Part shown: piece by piece, positions 18,211 to 27,996 of the stretch
Position numbering within the stretch: the first letter of the stretch is position 1
Layout of the letters: the number at the start of each line of letters is the position of its first letter
Source of the DNA: Halobacillus salinus
GTDB taxonomy: Bacteria > Bacillota > Bacilli > Bacillales > Halobacillaceae
Direction of reading: 5' to 3'
DNA: 64,000 bases
NCBI RefSeq assembly: GCF_004684905.1
Contig: NZ_SRJC01000001.1
Location: 1,674,001-1,738,000, forward strand
Made by a program: the position numbers and the translations under genes
Notes under the pieces: generated by a model
The model's database searches: none
What the model was told of the DNA's origin: nothing
What the model saw: only the letters and a program-made list of their open reading frames with translations

Positions 18211-18954
18211 TTAGTCCATAGCTCTGGTTTTAGTGTACCTTTGGAAAAACTCTAAACTCCGCTCTTTAATAAGATCTTGGTCGTAATCCAAGGTGGCAAC
18301 ATGATAACTGTTCTCTAAATGGACGAGTTCTTTTCGCTCTGAGAACACAGACTGGAAGATGACCTCTGAATTATGAGGAGGAACAACATGGTCTTCATCC
18401 GAAACAAATAACAGAATAGGACAATGAATACTAGAGAGCTTCTCTCTGACCTCGGACATTAGATCTTGTAGTTGTTCCACCGACTTGACGGGTGTTTTAT
18501 CGTATGTCAATTCAAATGACTCATTTTTGATATCTGCTCCGATCGGTTCGATAAAACGCTGATTATTCGAATCGATATGGTTCAATGCAGGAATCTCAAT
18601 TGCTGCATTAATGAGGACTATTCCTTTTACTGCTTCATATTGAACAGCAGTTTCAAGAGCCAACGTTCCTCCCATAGACAGTCCTACTACAAATACCGAT
18701 CCACATCTATCCAAAAGCCATGTCATAGCGTCATCGACCGATGCAACCCAGTCATGATATGTAGTAGTCTCCATATCTTCAGGAGTGGTACCATGCCCCT
18801 TCAGACGAGGTGCACATACCGTGTAGCCTTCTCTGGCGTAGGATTCCGCTAATGGTCGAATACTCTGAGTAGTCCCTGTGAAACCGCGGGATACAAGTAC
18901 CCCCACTTCATTTCCTTCGTATTTAATTTCTTCTGCTCCGCGCATAATCTCCAT
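18211..18954 (-). CDS. Est30-like carboxylesterase (alpha/beta hydrolase)
   Basis: The 247-residue cytoplasmic esterase has the nucleophile elbow GLSMGG, acid in FVSDEDHVVPP and base in ENSYHVATLDYD, completing a Ser-Asp-His triad. The start region GVLVSRGFTGTTQSIRPLAE and RLKGHGTTPEDM match thermostable carboxylesterase Est30 of Geobacillus. AGAGGAG precedes the ATG at 18954. ThiT lies downstream on the same strand. Confidence 0.9.
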   Translation of the reverse strand: MEIMRGAEEIKYEGNEVGVLVSRGFTGTTQSIRPLAESYAREGYTVCAPRLKGHGTTPEDMETTTYHDWVASVDDAMTWLLDRCGSVFVVGLSMGGTLALETAVQYEAVKGIVLINAAIEIPALNHIDSNNQRFIEPIGADIKNESFELTYDKTPVKSVEQLQDLMSEVREKLSSIHCPILLFVSDEDHVVPPHNSEVIFQSVFSERKELVHLENSYHVATLDYDQDLIKERSLEFFQRYTKTRAMD

Positions 18955-19008
18955 TCTAATCTCTCCTCTCTATGTTGCACCTTCCCTCTTAAAGAGAGAA
19001 GGAAACAG

Positions 19009-19845
19009 TTAACGGAGCAGCTTTTTCAAGACGATTCTTTCGAGCCATTTCCAAGGTAGTAATGTCTTGAATAATAAATTCATTCTCACACCTGGCCCAA
19101 CCGGATATCGGAGTTTCGGAATGTTAGTCCGACCCGCCAGCTTGCCCATTAATTCAGCAACTTGTTCAGGCTTTCCTGGAGACTCTTGTTGTAGTGCATC
19201 CCAAAGCCCTTTAACGTAAAAGGCATATGGTGAATCAGGGTTGTGCACTTCTTCTGGCAGCTCCATTCCTGTTGACCAAATATTCGTTTGATAAGAACCA
19301 GGTTCTATAAGCGCTACGTCTATTCCGAATGGTTTCACTTCAAAGCGCAAACTTTCCGACCATCCCTCCAAGGCATGCTTGGACGATACATAAGCACTCA
19401 GACCAGGAAAGCCGATCAGACCACTGATACTACTCACATTCATGACTTTTCCACTTCCCTGTTTTCTCATGAGAGGAAGAACAGCTTGAGTGACTTGAAT
19501 GACACCGAATAAATTGGTTTCAAACTGCCTTCTATACGCTTCTAAAGGAACTTGCTCTACAAATCCTCCGATTGCGAACCCAGCATTGTTCACAAGTACA
19601 TCTAGCCTCGTAAGGTTTCGAACCCTCTCTTTAAAATGAGCAAGTGAGAGTGCATCCGTAACATCCAGCTGCCATACTTCAATATTATTCTTTATCTCTT
19701 CGGCTGCTTCGCTCTCTTCGAATAGTTTCGCCTTGTCCATATTTCTCATAGTGGCAATGACATGAAAACCTCTTTTCGCACAATTCAGTGCTGTATAATA
19801 CCCAAAGCCACTTGATGCACCTGTAATTAACACCGTTTGTTTCAT
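19009..19845 (-). CDS. Short-chain dehydrogenase/reductase
   Basis: The 278-residue NAD(P)-dependent oxidoreductase has the cofactor motif TGASSGFGYYTA, NNAG, the catalytic serine in MNVSSISG, and YVSSK with catalytic Tyr and Lys. It is a classical SDR with a long C-terminus (RTNIPKLRYPVGPGVRMN), like B. subtilis YusZ-type proteins. The ATG at 19845 follows GTAGGAGGAG. Substrate unknown. It is transcribed upstream of the esterase and may share its operon. Confidence 0.9.
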   Translation of the reverse strand: MKQTVLITGASSGFGYYTALNCAKRGFHVIATMRNMDKAKLFEESEAAEEIKNNIEVWQLDVTDALSLAHFKERVRNLTRLDVLVNNAGFAIGGFVEQVPLEAYRRQFETNLFGVIQVTQAVLPLMRKQGSGKVMNVSSISGLIGFPGLSAYVSSKHALEGWSESLRFEVKPFGIDVALIEPGSYQTNIWSTGMELPEEVHNPDSPYAFYVKGLWDALQQESPGKPEQVAELMGKLAGRTNIPKLRYPVGPGVRMNLLFKTLLPWKWLERIVLKKLLR

Positions 19846-19981
19846 TCTCAAATCTCCTCCTACCTCTATACCTTTCGATTCTAATAACAAGTAATCCTCT
19901 TATTTAGGAATGCTAGGTTTCTTACCAGAATAATGATAGAATAAACGTTATGATTATTTTTTTAGAAAGGAAGTTTCATTC

Positions 19982-21106
19982 ATGAAGACTAATATGAGGC
20001 TTCAATCCTTGACTCCCGAATATGATCCTTGGGAGGCATACATGGATGTCCAAGAGCATGGATCTATGACTTTATCAAATATAGAGTTTACAACTACTAC
20101 TCTTTGTAATATGAGGTGCGAGCACTGTGCTGTCGGTTACACTCTTCAATCAAAAGACCCAGAGGCTTTACCAATGGAACTGATTACAAAGCGCCTGGAT
20201 GAAATCCCCCATCTCAGAACACTAAGTATTACGGGTGGAGAGCCTATGATGTCCAAGAAGTCTGTAGAGAACTATGTTTTACCACTTCTTAAATATGCTC
20301 ATTCCCGCGGAGTTCGAACACAAATCAACTCTAATTTAACTTTGCCGTATGAGCGCTATATTGATATTATCCCTTACTTGGACGTGTTACATATCTCGCA
20401 CAACTGGGGTACAATTGATGAGTTTATCCATACTGGGTTTGCAAGAATGGAAAAGAAGCCACCTGAAAAAAGCAGAAGGATGTTCTTTGATAGAATGGTC
20501 GAGAATTCTCAACGCTTAGCTGATCAAGGGGTCCTTGTATCAGCAGAGACGATGTTGAATAAGAGAACTTTCCCTTACTTAGAAGAAATACATGACCATA
20601 TTCTTGAAATGAAGTGTGCTCGTCATGAAGTTCACCCTATGTATCCGGTTGATTTCGCCAGCAGTTTGGAGACACTGAGTCTTGACGAAATGCGTGAAGG
20701 AATCCTTAGGTTACTAGACCACCGAAATCCAGACACTTGGATGTTATTTGGAACGCTTCCTTACTATCCTTGCAGCTCTTCTCAAGAGGACTTGGATCTC
20801 CTCACAAGGCTTTACCAAGAGAAAAATGTTTCCGTTAGAAATGACCCAGACGGAAGATCCAGGTTAAATGTCAACATTTTCAGTGGTGATATCATCGTAA
20901 CAGACTTCGGAGATGAACCAGGACTAGGAAACATCCAAACCACCTCCCTTCCTGAAGCGTATGATCAATGGATGGGTACAAAAACCGCACAATCTCTAAA
21001 CTGCCACTGTCCAGCTGTTCAGTGTTTAGGGCCGAATGTGCTAGTTAAGAACACCTATTACCAGGATGTCGACTTCCAGAAGAGAAAAACAAATATTACG
21101 TTATAA
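19982..21106 (+). CDS. yfkAB: Radical SAM protein, YfkAB family (CxCxxxxC C-terminal motif)
   Basis: The 374-residue radical SAM enzyme has the [4Fe-4S]/SAM motif CNMRCEHC near residue 45, the SITGGEP SAM-binding loop, and a C-terminal cysteine cluster CHCPAVQC, the CxCxxxxC motif that defines the YfkAB group. Its reaction is unknown. AGAAAGGAAG precedes the ATG. It is monocistronic with a strong terminator. Confidence 0.92.
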   Translation: MKTNMRLQSLTPEYDPWEAYMDVQEHGSMTLSNIEFTTTTLCNMRCEHCAVGYTLQSKDPEALPMELITKRLDEIPHLRTLSITGGEPMMSKKSVENYVLPLLKYAHSRGVRTQINSNLTLPYERYIDIIPYLDVLHISHNWGTIDEFIHTGFARMEKKPPEKSRRMFFDRMVENSQRLADQGVLVSAETMLNKRTFPYLEEIHDHILEMKCARHEVHPMYPVDFASSLETLSLDEMREGILRLLDHRNPDTWMLFGTLPYYPCSSSQEDLDLLTRLYQEKNVSVRNDPDGRSRLNVNIFSGDIIVTDFGDEPGLGNIQTTSLPEAYDQWMGTKTAQSLNCHCPAVQCLGPNVLVKNTYYQDVDFQKRKTNITL

Positions 21107-21109
21107 TAA

Positions 21110-21148
21110 AAGTCCGATCAGGAGTGAGACACACCGCTGATCGGACTT
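21110..21148 (+). terminator. Rho-independent terminator after yfkAB
   Basis: A 12-bp stem AAGTCCGATCAG / CTGATCGGACTT lies in an A/T-rich setting. Confidence 0.8.
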
Positions 21149-21168
21149 ATTTATAGATAGAAAGATAT

Positions 21169-21978
21169 TTAAATAAACAAAAGCAGACTGAGTGCCATAA
21201 CGGCCATTCCAGCAACGACCCCATAAATAGACAAGTGGGCTTCTCCGTAGCGCCTGGATGCCGGCAGTAATTCGTCTAATGAAATAAACACCATGATACC
21301 TGCAACACCGGCGAACAGAATGCCGAATACCACATCATTCAAAAACGGCATCAGTACTAAATACGCCAATATCGCTCCCAAGGGTTCTGAAAGTCCACTT
21401 AAGAAAGAAAGCTTGAAGGCCTTCTTCTTATCTCCAGTTGCAAAATACACCGGCACCGAAACAGCAATGCCTTCCGGTATATTGTGAATAGCAATAGCCG
21501 ACGCAATCGCTATTCCAAGTGTCGGGTCGTTCAGTGCTGCTGTGAACGTTGCAATCCCCTCGGGGAAGTTATGAATTGCAATGGCAAGGGCTGTGAACGT
21601 TCCCATCTTCAGTAGATTGGAATCTTGTATGGAGGATTGTGATTTGGACATGTCCTCCACTTTTTTTACTTCATGTGGGTTACCTGCCTTCGGTATCAAT
21701 TTGTCTATGAGTGCAATCACAACCATCCCACCGAAGAAACCCGCAACAGTCAACCACTTACCAGGTACTTCTCCCATCGAACCAACAAGTGCATCTTGTG
21801 CTTTAAAGAATATCTCAACCATCGAGACATAGATCATGACTCCAGCAGAGAAGCCTAGCGCTAACGATAGGAATTTTGTATTAGTAGTGGATGTAAAAAA
21901 AGCCAACAGGCTACCGATACCTGTTGCCAATCCAGCTAATAATGTCAATCCAAAAGCGAGCATCAAATTTTCAACCAT
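21169..21978 (-). CDS. zupT: ZIP-family metal transporter (ZupT-like)
   Basis: The 269-residue membrane protein has eight TM segments and would import zinc or other divalent metals. The two metal-binding helices carry [10 protein letters not shown] and [11 protein letters not shown] charged cytoplasmic loop ([11 protein letters not shown]) separates TM3 and TM4. AGGAGG lies 9 nt before the ATG at 21978. Confidence 0.92.
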   Translation of the reverse strand: MVENLMLAFGLTLLAGLATGIGSLLAFFTSTTNTKFLSLALGFSAGVMIYVSMVEIFFKAQDALVGSMGEVPGKWLTVAGFFGGMVVIALIDKLIPKAGNPHEVKKVEDMSKSQSSIQDSNLLKMGTFTALAIAIHNFPEGIATFTAALNDPTLGIAIASAIAIHNIPEGIAVSVPVYFATGDKKKAFKLSFLSGLSEPLGAILAYLVLMPFLNDVVFGILFAGVAGIMVFISLDELLPASRRYGEAHLSIYGVVAGMAVMALSLLLFI

Positions 21979-22089
21979 TCATAGAAACCTCCTGTCCGCG
22001 TCAAAATATGCATAGGGATATTGTAAGGTAAGTTTTTGCTTTACGCAACTTTTTTTGTTGGAGTAATTTTTCGTGCAGCAACGACAACC

Positions 22090-22743
22090 TTATTGAGGAG
22101 AATAGTAGGTGAATTGTACCTGAACCTGAGCCGTTATCTCCGTTTGACCTGCTTCAACTGGTGTACTTGCGCTGCTCAAAACTGTTGTCTTCCCATACGT
22201 TACAGGCCTCTCCTCCCTGACATCACTCCTTCCCTCTACGATCTTGATCGGAACGGGATATAAGTGGACTCCCAGCGTTTGGCATACAGTTTGTGCTTTT
22301 CTTTGTGCGTCGTATAAGCTGCGTCTAAGCGCCTCTTGTTCATACTCAGTTCGGTTTCGGACATGGAAACTTACATTGGAAACTCGATTCGCTCCGTTCG
22401 ATACAGCAAGATCAATAATAGCTCCAACATTTCGAATGTTATCCACAGTCACATTCAGTATATGCGTCACTCGATACCCTCGGAACTCCTGCTTGCCGTC
22501 TTGATAGTCATATTCTGGGAAAATGTAGTATTCATCGGTTTGGATATCCTGCTTCTTTATACCGGCTTCCTGCAGTGATTGAATGAGTTTCGTGACAACT
22601 TCTGCACTTTGCGACTGAGCAACGGACAAGCTTTGATTTTCCGTCACGACCCCCACTTTCACTTCGGCCATATCCGGTTCCACTTTGACTCGCCCCATGC
22701 CACTCACCCACAAGACAGGTATGGAAGTTTGGTTTTCGTGCAT
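22090..22743 (-). CDS. SIMPL (DUF541) domain protein
   Basis: The 217-residue protein has the SIMPL fold pattern: VSGMGRVKVEPDMAEVKVGV at the N-terminus, AEVVTKLIQSLQEAGIKKQD, and RGYRVTHILNVTVDNI. The ATG at 22743 follows GAGGTGA; the frame extends to 22821 without an SD. There is no signal peptide, unlike Gram-negative BP26 relatives, so it is probably cytoplasmic. Function unknown. Confidence 0.88.
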   Translation of the reverse strand: MHENQTSIPVLWVSGMGRVKVEPDMAEVKVGVVTENQSLSVAQSQSAEVVTKLIQSLQEAGIKKQDIQTDEYYIFPEYDYQDGKQEFRGYRVTHILNVTVDNIRNVGAIIDLAVSNGANRVSNVSFHVRNRTEYEQEALRRSLYDAQRKAQTVCQTLGVHLYPVPIKIVEGRSDVREERPVTYGKTTVLSSASTPVEAGQTEITAQVQVQFTYYSPQ

Positions 22744-22853
22744 CCATCTCACCTCTTTTCCTATATTACATGTAGAGAAAAAAGATTTTATGATTAAAGT
22801 GACCGACATATTCATTTCCAAAAAATCATAAATAAGTAAAAAGGTGGTGTGTT

Positions 22854-24314
22854 ATGAACAATTCATCGTCTCTATCTTATCCTGAAGACATGATTCACAT
22901 AATCCAAGATGGGCTTCAAGCGGGCTCGGCTCCCAAGAAGCTGATTATCATCGGGGCAGGCATGGCTGGATTAGTTGCCGGTTCATTGCTGAAGAAGGCT
23001 GGGCATCAGGTGACAATCTTAGAAGGAAATTCAAGGCTCGGAGGACGAGTATTCACTGTTCGACAACCTTTTACTCAGGGCAATTACTTAGACGTGGGGG
23101 CAATGCGGATTCCTGGTAATCACCTGCTGACCCATACATACATTAAACAATTCGATTTACCGATAAACAAATTTCTAAATTCCTCCTCAAAGGACTTAAT
23201 ATTCGTCAATGATATTTTGACGACCCGGGAGTACTATGAAGAACACCCTGATATCCTAAACTTTCCTTTAAACGAATCTGAAGAAGGAAAGACAGCATCC
23301 ACTCTTTTCTTAGAAGCTGTAGGATACTTCCTGACTTTGTACAAGAACAGCTCCCCGGAGGAACAAAAACAGCTACGAAAAGAATATTCCCGATACTCTA
23401 TGGGGGAATATTTGCGACACAACCCCCTCGGTCCTTCCCTTTCAGAAACAGCCGTTCGTAAAATCAACGTGCTGCTTGGAATCGAAGGGTTTCCAGAGTT
23501 TTCGTTTGTCGATATTTTGACAGACATCATTTACCCTATATTCGGTGATGAAACGAAGTTTTTTGAAATTACCGGAGGAAACGATCGACTTCCTTACTCG
23601 TTTTATCCGCAATTAAAAGACAACATCTATTTCAACCAAAAAGTGGTAAAAATAACCCAATTTGACCAAGGTGTTTCTGTAGAATCAACAGATACTAGAA
23701 CAAAGCAAAAGTGGTGTTGGCAGGCCGACTACGTCATTTCTTCGGTGCCATATACAGCTTTTCAATTCATGGAAGTCGATCCCTACAATTCGATTTCGTT
23801 TAATAAGTGGAAAGCGATAAGAGAACTAACCATTGTCCCTGCTGTTAAGGTAGGCATTGAATTTAAGACAAGATTCTGGGAGAAGTATCCGTATGATAAC
23901 CTTCTTACCGATCTGCCTTTACGTTTCATGTACCTCCCTCGAGCTTCCGCGGATCCTTCCCAGCCTGCTGTAATGCTTGCAAGCTATAGCTGGGGGCAAA
24001 ATGCATTGTTATTTAACAGTTTAAAAAAGGATCAGATTATTGATGAAATCATGCAAACCTTATCGAAAATCTATGGGGAGCAAGTCTATGAACAATACGT
24101 TTCAAGCGTGGTGTTCAATTGGAGCGCCAATCCATTCTCAGCCGGGTGCTTCACGCTGTTCACACCAGGTCAGAGCAGGGATATTGAGGAAAACCTAGCA
24201 ACACCAGAAGGGCGTCTGCATTTCGCAGGGGAGCACACCTCTTCCTTTCATGGCTGGATTGAAGGAGCGGTCGAATCCGGGATCCGAGTAGCACATGAAG
24301 TGCACAACAGATAG
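22854..24314 (+). CDS. Flavin-containing amine oxidase-like FAD oxidoreductase
   Basis: The 486-residue protein has the FAD dinucleotide motif IIIGAGMAGLVAG, the second FAD motif GGRVFTVR, a substrate domain, and the C-terminal LHFAGEHTSSFHGWIEGAVESG motif of monoamine or L-amino acid oxidases. It would oxidise an amine or amino acid to the imine with H2O2 formation. AAGGTGGTG precedes the ATG. No signal peptide is seen. It is divergent from the SIMPL gene; the substrate is unknown. Confidence 0.9.
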   Translation: MNNSSSLSYPEDMIHIIQDGLQAGSAPKKLIIIGAGMAGLVAGSLLKKAGHQVTILEGNSRLGGRVFTVRQPFTQGNYLDVGAMRIPGNHLLTHTYIKQFDLPINKFLNSSSKDLIFVNDILTTREYYEEHPDILNFPLNESEEGKTASTLFLEAVGYFLTLYKNSSPEEQKQLRKEYSRYSMGEYLRHNPLGPSLSETAVRKINVLLGIEGFPEFSFVDILTDIIYPIFGDETKFFEITGGNDRLPYSFYPQLKDNIYFNQKVVKITQFDQGVSVESTDTRTKQKWCWQADYVISSVPYTAFQFMEVDPYNSISFNKWKAIRELTIVPAVKVGIEFKTRFWEKYPYDNLLTDLPLRFMYLPRASADPSQPAVMLASYSWGQNALLFNSLKKDQIIDEIMQTLSKIYGEQVYEQYVSSVVFNWSANPFSAGCFTLFTPGQSRDIEENLATPEGRLHFAGEHTSSFHGWIEGAVESGIRVAHEVHNR

Positions 24315-24336
24315 CCCAAAAAGAGCACGCAACAAA

Positions 24337-24380
24337 AAAAGAGGCTGGTATGATTTGATTGATCATTCCAGCCTCTTCTT
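24337..24380. terminator. Bidirectional terminator
   Basis: AAGAGGCTGG pairs with CCAGCCTCTT around an imperfect inner stem. It lies between the convergent amine-oxidase and protease genes and has A/T-runs on both sides. Confidence 0.85.
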
Positions 24381-24385
24381 TATAT

Positions 24386-25537
24386 TCATTCCGATTTCGA
24401 TTCAGCAGTTAATTCTTCGCCACTTCCCTCGAAGATCTTCAAGGACTTATTCTCATATTTGACAGGGTGGGTAACCTTGTATTTCTTAATAGAAACCTCC
24501 CCATTTTTCGTCTCCTCAGCAGTTAGAAAAGCAGTAACTTCGATTTTATTATCTTTAGGGTCTGCTACTAAATTATCCACTTTGACCGAAAGAGTATTAT
24601 AGTACCCTGAGCGGAACTGTTCGAAGGAAGTTTCTTCCTGTCTGCTATTCCCCAATAAAGAGTACGCTGTTACGAAATCCCCTTGATTGATACTATCGTA
24701 AAAGTACTGCACCAGATAGGTAGCCTGCTCCGCATCCGTTACGTTGCCTTTTGCACTGGATGAGGAAGTAAGTTCCGGAAAGTCCGGCAGCGATTCCATC
24801 GGCTGTTCACTCCATTGCTTCACCATCGGAAGAACACTTGTTATCGGAATACTGAACCCGATTGTCTCCTGACCTATCTTTGCACTGTTGATTCCGATTA
24901 CTTCGCCAGTATTACTGTTTATTAATGGACCACCGCTATTTCCCGGCGAAATTGGTGCCGAAATCTGATACACATCATCGTACTCAAATGGATCGATTTG
25001 AAGATGACGGTTCAAGCCACTTATTTCTCCTCGAGTAACGGTATTCTGAAGACCTAAAGGACTTCCAAGCGCAAGAACTTCATCTAGAAGCTCTACGTTA
25101 TCCTCTTCGAGTATCGGGAGGGGCTGTTTGCCTTTCAAGCCGGGAACTCTGACGACAGCTACATCCGTATCCCTGCTTATTCCTATTACCTCACCCGGCA
25201 TCTCTTTCGACTCCGTAGTCATGACAGTAACGTCTTTATTATTTGCTACAACGTGAGCATTCGTTATGACGTCGCCTTGCTCATTATACAAGAAACCTGA
25301 GCCGATACTGCCGTCCTCTAATTCTATTTGAACGACTAGTTTCTGAGATTCATATATAATATCTTTTGTTTTCTTCGGAACTTGCTCTTCACTACTCTTG
25401 TTCACTTGCGGGTCACTTAGTACAGGTGCTGCTTGAATCTGAGCAGGTACTTTATCAATGACATAATATAACCCTATGCCACCCGCAACTAATACACAAA
25501 AAGTTAAGGCAAGACTGATGATCCAAGCACGATTCAC
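24386..25537 (-). CDS. Membrane-anchored trypsin-like serine protease with C-terminal NTF2-like region
   Basis: The 383-residue protein has an N-terminal TM anchor (residues 5-27), then an extracytoplasmic HtrA-like protease domain with triad His in TNAHVVANN, Asp in DTDVAVVRV and Ser in SPGNSGGPL. No PDZ domain follows. Instead there is a ~110-residue domain (VQYFYDSINQGDFVTAYSLL) resembling NTF2/TcaA-type domains. The GTG at 25537 follows AAGGAGG by 7 nt. It lies 12 bp downstream of the zinc-ribbon membrane protein gene, forming a two-gene operon. Confidence 0.88.
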   Translation of the reverse strand: MNRAWIISLALTFCVLVAGGIGLYYVIDKVPAQIQAAPVLSDPQVNKSSEEQVPKKTKDIIYESQKLVVQIELEDGSIGSGFLYNEQGDVITNAHVVANNKDVTVMTTESKEMPGEVIGISRDTDVAVVRVPGLKGKQPLPILEEDNVELLDEVLALGSPLGLQNTVTRGEISGLNRHLQIDPFEYDDVYQISAPISPGNSGGPLINSNTGEVIGINSAKIGQETIGFSIPITSVLPMVKQWSEQPMESLPDFPELTSSSSAKGNVTDAEQATYLVQYFYDSINQGDFVTAYSLLGNSRQEETSFEQFRSGYYNTLSVKVDNLVADPKDNKIEVTAFLTAEETKNGEVSIKKYKVTHPVKYENKSLKIFEGSGEELTAESKSE

Positions 25538-25549
25538 CGAATCGCCTCC

Positions 25550-26713
25550 TTACTCTACTAACCATTCCATTTCTGTCACTTCGACTTTGTAGTTCTTTCC
25601 CTTCAGCTTATAATACACCTTATCAAATGTACCTTCATCTTCCGGGTTCAAATAAACTGGATAGACTTTTGCCGAATCCTTTTTCACTACCTTACCTTCA
25701 CTGTTCTTTATCTCGTAAGTCGCCGTTACTGTACTGATGATTTGTGTAGCGACGCTTTTCACTTTACCTTGAACACTGAAATCACCGAATTCATCTTTCT
25801 TTATGGAAACTTCCACTACCTCTAATGCATCTGTTTGATTCTTTAGTTCATCCTTTGCAGCCTGCTGCATCGCTTGTTCCAAGCGTTCTTGTTGCTTCTC
25901 CTCGAAAGCAGTTTTCTCCTGCTTGATACGCTCTTTCAGTTGCAATAACTTTTGATTATTCCCCGCGTATTGAAGGGCTTGGTCTACCGAAGATATAGCC
26001 TCGCTATACTGTTTCTCATTCAATGCCTTTTCTGCTTGTTTGGTAGACAAGGAAATCATTTTCTCCGTGATTTTCTCCCTTACTTGAGACGCCTCTTTCA
26101 AATTCAAACCTGATAGTTCGTTCAGTTTTACCGCTAGTTCATCAATATCCGTCATACGACTCAGTTCTTTATTTATAGTCATCACGGTAATTCGCGAATC
26201 CAAGTTGTTCATTTCCGGGATTAAGGTAGAAAATAGCTGACTGTCTTTTTCTTGGATCACTTTCTGTATTTCAGATAGTGATTCCTCCGCCTTAGATAAC
26301 TTTTGATCCTCAATCATAGTTTCCACCTGACTCATATCCTCTTGCAAGGTCAGAACAGAGCGTACACTATCCAAGTCTTCTTGAAATGCTTCAATGTTGG
26401 GACGCTGTTCCGCAGCTTTTTCCAGCATGGTTTCAGCATCCGCATAATGACCGGATAATGCGAGTTCCTCCGCTTCTTGTTTGCTCTTCAATACTTCTTC
26501 GTTGACCCCTTGCTCATGAGTGTAAACAAAAAAAAGTACGGCAGATGTCAAAAGGGCTACCAACACTGGCAGTAAAACAGGCAGCCAAGGCTTCTTTCGA
26601 TCTTCCGACTTATGTATAGGTTTCTTTAGATCCCCTTCTAATTGTTGACCACATTGGGAGCAATAACGGGAGCCCTCGTTCACTTCACTTCCACAGTGAG
26701 GACAAAATAACAT
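25550..26713 (-). CDS. Zinc-ribbon membrane protein with coiled-coil extracytoplasmic region (TcaA-like)
   Basis: The 387-residue protein has an N-terminal zinc ribbon (CPHCGSEVNEGSRYCSQC) in the cytoplasm, one TM segment at about residues 43-64, and a long helical, Glu/Lys/Gln-rich outer region with coiled-coil character (repeated AEESLSEIQ-like and QAEKALNEKQYSEAI motifs that look TPR-like). A beta-rich domain ends the protein (FSVQGKVKSVATQIISTVTA). AAAGGAGG precedes the ATG. It shares an operon with the protease; the pair may act together in envelope stress sensing, which is inference. Confidence 0.8.
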   Translation of the reverse strand: MLFCPHCGSEVNEGSRYCSQCGQQLEGDLKKPIHKSEDRKKPWLPVLLPVLVALLTSAVLFFVYTHEQGVNEEVLKSKQEAEELALSGHYADAETMLEKAAEQRPNIEAFQEDLDSVRSVLTLQEDMSQVETMIEDQKLSKAEESLSEIQKVIQEKDSQLFSTLIPEMNNLDSRITVMTINKELSRMTDIDELAVKLNELSGLNLKEASQVREKITEKMISLSTKQAEKALNEKQYSEAISSVDQALQYAGNNQKLLQLKERIKQEKTAFEEKQQERLEQAMQQAAKDELKNQTDALEVVEVSIKKDEFGDFSVQGKVKSVATQIISTVTATYEIKNSEGKVVKKDSAKVYPVYLNPEDEGTFDKVYYKLKGKNYKVEVTEMEWLVE

Positions 26714-26913
26714 GGGCCCGTCCTCCTTTAATTCTAACGTCTTGGAATATATTCCATCGTTCTTATTATAGCATGTGAATAGGTTATTTCGACAGCTATT
26801 CTTTACTAATTATAAAGGGAATGCACATCCATCAAAAGTCTCATGTCAAACGCACGGTCAATCAAACGAGACGTGCATATACTACCTTAATTCCAAGGGA
26901 GAGGAGTGTCATT

Positions 26914-27006
26914 ATGGGAGAGCGAAACAATAAAAACCAGTCTAAGAAAAAACCACCACGCCCTTCGTCCTGCTGTGGTAAGAAACGCAAAGGAACATCC
27001 CGTTAA
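26914..27006 (+). CDS. Small basic protein, 30 residues
   Basis: A short frame starting MGERNNKNQSKKKPP, with a PSSCCGKKRKG ending, lies behind a strong AGAGGAGTG SD at good spacing. Highly basic, with two adjacent cysteines. The frame extends upstream to 26821 but without an SD. Function unknown. Confidence 0.55.
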   Translation: MGERNNKNQSKKKPPRPSSCCGKKRKGTSR

Positions 27007-27053
27007 AGTCATTTTTGTCATTAAAGTGTAATACAAATGACTCACCTTTGACT

Positions 27054-27083
27054 TTGATATAGTGATTTCGTACTTGTTATACT
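27054..27083 (+). promoter_or_regulatory. Candidate sigma-A promoter for the 3D-domain gene
   Basis: TTGATA (27054-27059), 18-bp spacer, TATACT (27078-27083), 30 bp before the start codon. Confidence 0.55.
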
Positions 27084-27113
27084 TCTAATGAATTCACATT
27101 AAAGGAGTATGAC

Positions 27114-27608
27114 ATGATGAAAAAACTAGGAATTCTCCTAAGTATGACCGTACTATATACACTAGGCATATTATATCTAGGTGGCGAAAACCCAACAGTC
27201 ATTCACGCAGATGAACGTGTTTCTATAGAAGAAGTAAAAGAAAAAGAGGTTCAACTCAAGAAGAAAGAATCAGATGCTGAACGATTCAGTGAACCGAAGA
27301 AGAAGTCCGAGCAATCGAAAACGACTGTAAACGTTGAAGCTACTGCTTATACGGCTTTCTGTGAAGGTTGCAGTGGAACGACTTACACGGGTATCGACCT
27401 TCGTGCCAATCCAAATAAGAAAGTAATCGCAGTCGACCCTGATATCATACCACTCGGATCCAAGGTCCGCGTTCCAGGATACGGAATTGCTGTTGCTGGT
27501 GACATTGGTGGGGATATCCAAGGACATCGTATCGATGTGTTTATTCCTGGACAATCTGATGCAATGGAATTCGGTAGACGGCAGATAGAAGTTGAAATCT
27601 TATCCTAA
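27114..27608 (+). CDS. 3D-domain secreted/anchored protein (YuiC-like)
   Basis: The 164-residue protein has an N-terminal signal or anchor (LGILLSMTVLYTLGILYLGG), a charged Glu/Lys linker, and a C-terminal 3D domain named for three conserved aspartates (AVDPDIIPLG; GDIGGDIQGHRIDVFI). Such domains resemble the MltA lytic transglycosylase core and act on peptidoglycan. AAAGGAG is 6-9 nt from either of two consecutive ATGs. It is monocistronic with a strong terminator. Confidence 0.88.
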   Translation: MMKKLGILLSMTVLYTLGILYLGGENPTVIHADERVSIEEVKEKEVQLKKKESDAERFSEPKKKSEQSKTTVNVEATAYTAFCEGCSGTTYTGIDLRANPNKKVIAVDPDIIPLGSKVRVPGYGIAVAGDIGGDIQGHRIDVFIPGQSDAMEFGRRQIEVEILS

Positions 27609-27612
27609 ATAC

Positions 27613-27652
27613 GGAAGAGGGAAGCTCCTATAAGGAGCTTCCCTCTTTTTTT
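27613..27652 (+). terminator. Rho-independent terminator
   Basis: GAGGGAAGCTCC pairs with GGAGCTTCCCTC around a 5-nt loop, followed by T7. Confidence 0.9.
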
Positions 27653-27887
27653 AATCTCTGGAAAAACGGGTTCTTTTGGCACATTTGTCTAAGTAAAAGC
27701 TTTCTACTCCGCGCGTATGGAGGGCAACTCCATCCTCTAGAAACCACCATGTTCCACGATCTAACTGCTTCACAATGAATTCAGAGGCTTCCCTTTCATC
27801 CATCGCTTCACTCAACTCCAAGTCGTGGGTAACAACTCGCTTACTATCCAATAAAAAAATGACATGCCACTCGTCTTTTTTTGGCAT
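27651..27887 (-). CDS. Hypothetical protein, 78 residues
   Basis: A small acidic protein (MPKKDEWHVIFLLDSKRVVT...), well supported by AAAGGAGTG before the ATG. Tryptophan-rich patch GTWWFLEDG. No family recognised. It converges with the 3D-domain gene. Confidence 0.6.
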   Translation of the reverse strand: MPKKDEWHVIFLLDSKRVVTHDLELSEAMDEREASEFIVKQLDRGTWWFLEDGVALHTRGVESFYLDKCAKRTRFSRD

Positions 27888-27996
27888 GGATACACACTCC
27901 TTTCTATTAATACCTGTAAAACAATACCCTATCCTATTTTGGATTAACCCTGTCCTTTTTATTTAAAAACGCGTATAAAGATAAATATCTTCACAC

